Source: Promethearchaeota archaeon (GTDB lineage Archaea > Asgardarchaeota > Lokiarchaeia > Sigynarchaeales > SOKP01). Taken from it: a stretch of 8,119 nucleotides of DNA. Numbering within the stretch: position 1 is the first letter of the stretch; each line of letters starts with the position of its first letter. The stretch spans positions 1-8,119 of the forward strand of contig JAGXOB010000102.1 in NCBI GenBank assembly GCA_019894735.1, given 5' to 3'. This document shows positions 6,545-8,119 of the stretch, in pieces. Position numbers and translations under genes: made by a program. The notes beneath the pieces are model-generated. The model did no database searches, was not told the origin of the DNA, and worked only from the letters and a program-made list of their open reading frames with translations.

Positions 6545-6557
6545 TAAGATTATCTTA
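6545..6557. repeat. Perfect 13-bp palindrome in the 2TM-padR promoter
   Basis: TAAGATTATCTTA reads as 6-bp arms around one central base. It lies between two possible TATA boxes, just before TTTAAAAT at 6565-6572, so a bound protein would interfere with TBP/TFB. It could also be chance in AT-rich DNA. Confidence 0.35.
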
Positions 6558-6590
6558 CTTAAATTTTAAAATAAATGGAGAAACATTCCT

Positions 6591-7136
6591 ATGGAAAATT
6601 ATAACGGATTCTCAGAAGAAAATTTAAGAGAAATTGCTAAAAAAAAAGTTGTGTATAGATTTTCTGTTAGATTGCATGTTGGTATATTTCTAATTATAAA
6701 TGCTTTATTATTTTTTATAAATATGTTGACGACACCATACTATTACTGGATAATCTATCCATTATTTGGCTGGTTAATAGGTGTGGCAGAACATATAACT
6801 GTGTATATAGTCTATGCAAAGGGTATTTACCCAAACGCTAAAAGAGGCGTAATTTTTCATATTATCGCTTATATTTTTGTGAATTTGCTATTATTCATTA
6901 TTTTTTTTTATAATGAGATATACTATCGTCGCATTGCAATGCCATTGCCAGACTACGACCCATATGCTTGGTTCCTATTTCCGTTGGTGTTTTGGGGCGC
7001 TGGTTTATTAATACATCTCGCAGTTTATTTGATTTTTTATAGAAGTAAATTTGACAAAGAAGGAATAAAGCAATCTAAAAGAGAAAAAGCGATTGAAAGA
7101 GAAATAGAAAAAATGAAATCAAAATTTAAAAAATAG
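6591..7136 (+). CDS. Four-helix membrane protein built of two 2TM-type repeats
   Basis: A 181-residue protein with four hydrophobic segments (about 28-46, 52-75, 87-107, 126-150) and a long basic helical tail (151-181, rich in Lys/Arg/Glu). It falls into two copies of the same unit with identical key spacing. Copy 1 has His29, Asn37, Trp53, Pro57, Trp61 and His68. Copy 2 has His90, Asn98, Trp127, Pro131, Trp135 and His142. This His/Asn...Trp-x3-Pro-x3-Trp-x6-His pattern is that of the 2TM domain family, usually found singly. The function is unknown; 2TM proteins are often encoded beside or fused to regulatory proteins. Here a PadR regulator follows after 22 bp in what is clearly one operon, so the membrane protein may be the regulator's main target or its sensor. 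GGAG at 6577-6580 may serve as SD. Confidence 0.82.
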   Translation: MENYNGFSEENLREIAKKKVVYRFSVRLHVGIFLIINALLFFINMLTTPYYYWIIYPLFGWLIGVAEHITVYIVYAKGIYPNAKRGVIFHIIAYIFVNLLLFIIFFYNEIYYRRIAMPLPDYDPYAWFLFPLVFWGAGLLIHLAVYLIFYRSKFDKEGIKQSKREKAIEREIEKMKSKFKK

Positions 7137-7158
7137 GTTCTTCGAGGATTAAAATAGA

Positions 7159-7791
7159 ATGTGGTTAGGAAAATTTTTGGATCTGGAGGAAGATATAAAA
7201 GGTTTAAGATCAAAAATACAAAACGACTTATTTCAAGGCATTAAGAAATATAAATTGACACCCCTCGAGTTTACGATACTAGAAACTATCTTTAACTGTA
7301 AAGAATTAGCTGGTTATGATTTAATATTAAATTTAAATAAACATTTTGCCGGAACATGGGAAGCTCAGTCCGGAACAATATATCCTATCCTTTTTAAACT
7401 GAAAAGAGACGGTTTTCTTAACTCTCGACCCGTTAAAAGCCCTATAGGTCCAATTCGTAAAGTTTATTCATTAACAGAAGCAGGAGAACATATATTAAAA
7501 ACAAAAGTTAATAAAAATTTTGAAGACCAGCTTAAATTTATGGGTAATTTTCTTATTGAATTATCCTCGATTTATATTCAGTCTCATCCTAAGGAGGAAG
7601 AGGAAGATAAAATTAACGAAGTCCAAAACTTAATCAAAAAAATCTTAGAAACCGTAGTAGAGAAAATTCCTTCAATTCTAAAATACAAGAGGAAATGTGA
7701 ACAATGTGGTTCTGAGATGGAACGAATTGCGTCGTTTTGTTCAATTTGCGGAGCTACTTTGCTTATAAAAGCAGAAGAAAAGAATTTATAA
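7159..7791 (+). CDS. PadR-family transcriptional regulator with C-terminal zinc ribbon
   Basis: A 210-residue protein. Residues 33-116 are a PadR winged helix-turn-helix: 'LTPLEFTILETI' (33-44), 'AGYDLILNLNKHF' (51-63), the recognition segment 'SGTIYPILFKLKRDGFL' (71-87), and the wing 'SPIGPIRKVYSLTEAGE' (94-110). Residues 117-175 are helical and charged and probably serve in dimerisation. The end carries Cys180-x2-Cys183 and Cys194-x2-Cys197 in 'CEQCGSEM...CSICGATL', a zinc ribbon that ordinary PadR proteins lack. GAGG at 7144-7147 supports the ATG at 7159. It is encoded just behind the 2TM protein, an arrangement typical of a PadR repressor with the membrane protein it controls. The inducer is unknown; the zinc ribbon could add metal sensing, partner binding or structural stability. 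Confidence 0.9.
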   Translation: MWLGKFLDLEEDIKGLRSKIQNDLFQGIKKYKLTPLEFTILETIFNCKELAGYDLILNLNKHFAGTWEAQSGTIYPILFKLKRDGFLNSRPVKSPIGPIRKVYSLTEAGEHILKTKVNKNFEDQLKFMGNFLIELSSIYIQSHPKEEEEDKINEVQNLIKKILETVVEKIPSILKYKRKCEQCGSEMERIASFCSICGATLLIKAEEKNL

Positions 7792-7804
7792 CTCTCTTAT
7801 TGAA

Positions 7805-7816
7805 ATTTCTTCTTTT
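7805..7816 (+). terminator. Weak T-rich tract, possible terminator after the PadR gene
   Basis: TTTCTTCTTTT lies about 15 bp past the PadR stop codon, with no hairpin. It is much weaker than the terminator at 3172-3196 and is offered only as a candidate. Confidence 0.3.
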
Positions 7817-7857
7817 AATACTAATGCAATTATTAATTAAACAATATGAAATAGGTT

Positions 7858-7968
7858 TTAGAATAAATTAATAGGTTGATTAGTAAATGCTTTTAATAAC
7901 GCTTCCCCGGCTAGACCTCTCATTATTTCCTCCATTGGTGCTAAGATTTCATCTTTTTGAACTGGAAA
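7858..7968 (-). pseudogene. Remnant of an unidentified gene's C-terminal end
   Basis: On the minus strand a frame reads 'VQKDEILAPMEEIMRGLAGE' followed by 'ALLKAFTNQPINLF' and stops at TAA 7858-7860. The composition (amphipathic, soluble, ordinary codons) looks like the end of a real protein rather than a random frame. Upstream the frame closes at 7981-7983, just where PadR-like coding sequence begins on the other strand, so the rest of the gene appears to have been cut away. I do not recognise the family. A free-standing peptide from the ATG at 7933-7935 is possible but less likely. The extent towards 7968 is approximate, because the junction with the PadR fragment cannot be placed exactly. 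Confidence 0.4.
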
Positions 7969-8119
7969 ATTTATCCAATCTTATCAAAGCTGGAAAGAAA
8001 TGGATTTCTTAAATCTAAACTGGTTAAAAGTCCAATTGGTCCTCTAAGAAAGCTCTATACTTTGAATAATGCAGGAGAAGAATTGTTGAAATTGAAGGTG
8101 AATATGAATTATTCAGAAC
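7966..8119 (+). pseudogene. 5'-truncated second PadR-like regulator, running off the window end
   Basis: From about 7966 the frame reads 'KIYPILSKLERNGFLKSKLV' and then 'KSPIGPLRKLYTLNNAGEEL', continuing to the last base. It aligns without gaps to residues 74-122 of the PadR at 7159-7791 ('TIYPILFKLKRDGFL', 'KSPIGPIRKVYSLTEAGE'). The first half of the DNA-binding domain is absent: upstream the frame meets TAA at 7942-7944, and no start codon would give a complete winged helix. The two copies differ at many positions, so this is an old paralogue rather than a fresh duplication. Whether it keeps a zinc ribbon lies beyond the window. A sequencing or assembly join at about 7966 is the main alternative to real truncation. 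Confidence 0.75.

Larger units (their letters stand above)
6352..6590. other. Divergent promoter region between the PAP2 and 2TM-protein genes
   Basis: No gene is seen in these 239 bp. The left part holds the PAP2 promoter (minus strand). The middle holds a pair of dyad repeats at 6470-6504. The right part is extremely AT-rich, with several possible TATA boxes (TTTAAATA near 6509, TTATATAA near 6533, TTTAAAAT at 6565-6572), a 13-bp palindrome, and GGAG at 6577-6580 ahead of the ATG at 6591. Which TATA box is used cannot be told from sequence. Confidence 0.7.

Noticed and set aside
6352..6590. Possible small RNA or CRISPR-like repeats in the divergent intergenic region
   Set aside because: There are only two short copies of one 15-bp repeat, no spacer regularity beyond them, and no structured GC-rich RNA signal.
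7966..8119. Recent tandem duplication of the padR gene
   Set aside because: The two PadR segments differ at many codons and amino acids, so they are diverged paralogues.

Overview
The window is AT-rich and compactly coded, and it reads as archaeal DNA. Three signals point that way. Short TATA-like boxes sit about 22-32 bp upstream of start codons that lack a Shine-Dalgarno (SD) site (nitroreductase, MFS transporter, PAP2 phosphatase). Distal genes in gene runs do carry SD sites, for example AAGGAGGT before the second thiolase-like gene. A run of U-tracts without a hairpin closes the first operon. The gene content (paired SCP-x-type thiolase-like proteins with DUF35 partners, PadR regulators, 2TM-type membrane proteins) fits a mesophilic archaeon. 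An Asgard/Lokiarchaeia-type genome is my best guess, but no marker gene here proves it.

Region 1 (1-3196, + strand) is a tight operon: the C-terminal end of one DUF35 OB-fold protein, two different thiolase-superfamily proteins, and a complete zinc-ribbon/OB-fold DUF35 protein, ending at three consecutive T-tracts. The spacing (15, 2 and 0 bp) suggests a multi-subunit acyl-CoA enzyme. By my motif alignment neither thiolase-like protein keeps the catalytic Cys or the usual His residues, so ordinary thiolase chemistry is doubtful. The closest known arrangement is the Ltp2-ChsH2(DUF35) type, where a repurposed thiolase fold works as an acyl-CoA aldolase with a DUF35 partner.

Region 2 (3197-6351) holds a small nitroreductase (+), a decayed MFS transporter (+) whose beginning and apparent end survive around an internal deletion, an intact 12-helix-type MFS transporter (-) that overlaps the decayed gene tail to tail, and a PAP2-family membrane phosphatase (-) that probably starts at TTG.

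Region 3 (6352-7791) is a divergent promoter region followed by a two-gene + strand operon. The first gene encodes a four-helix membrane protein made of two 2TM-type repeats. The second encodes a PadR regulator with an added C-terminal zinc ribbon. Upstream lie two copies, 20 bp apart, of a 15-bp imperfect dyad of the form ATGT-N7-ACAT/ACAA, plus a perfect 13-bp palindrome. These are candidate operators for PadR autoregulation of the membrane-protein/regulator pair.

Region 4 (7792-8119) looks like a recombination scar. A short minus-strand reading frame resembling the tail of a lost gene abuts the wing portion of a second PadR-like gene that has lost its beginning and runs off the window. Together with the MFS remnant, this suggests gene loss around the transporter and PadR genes.
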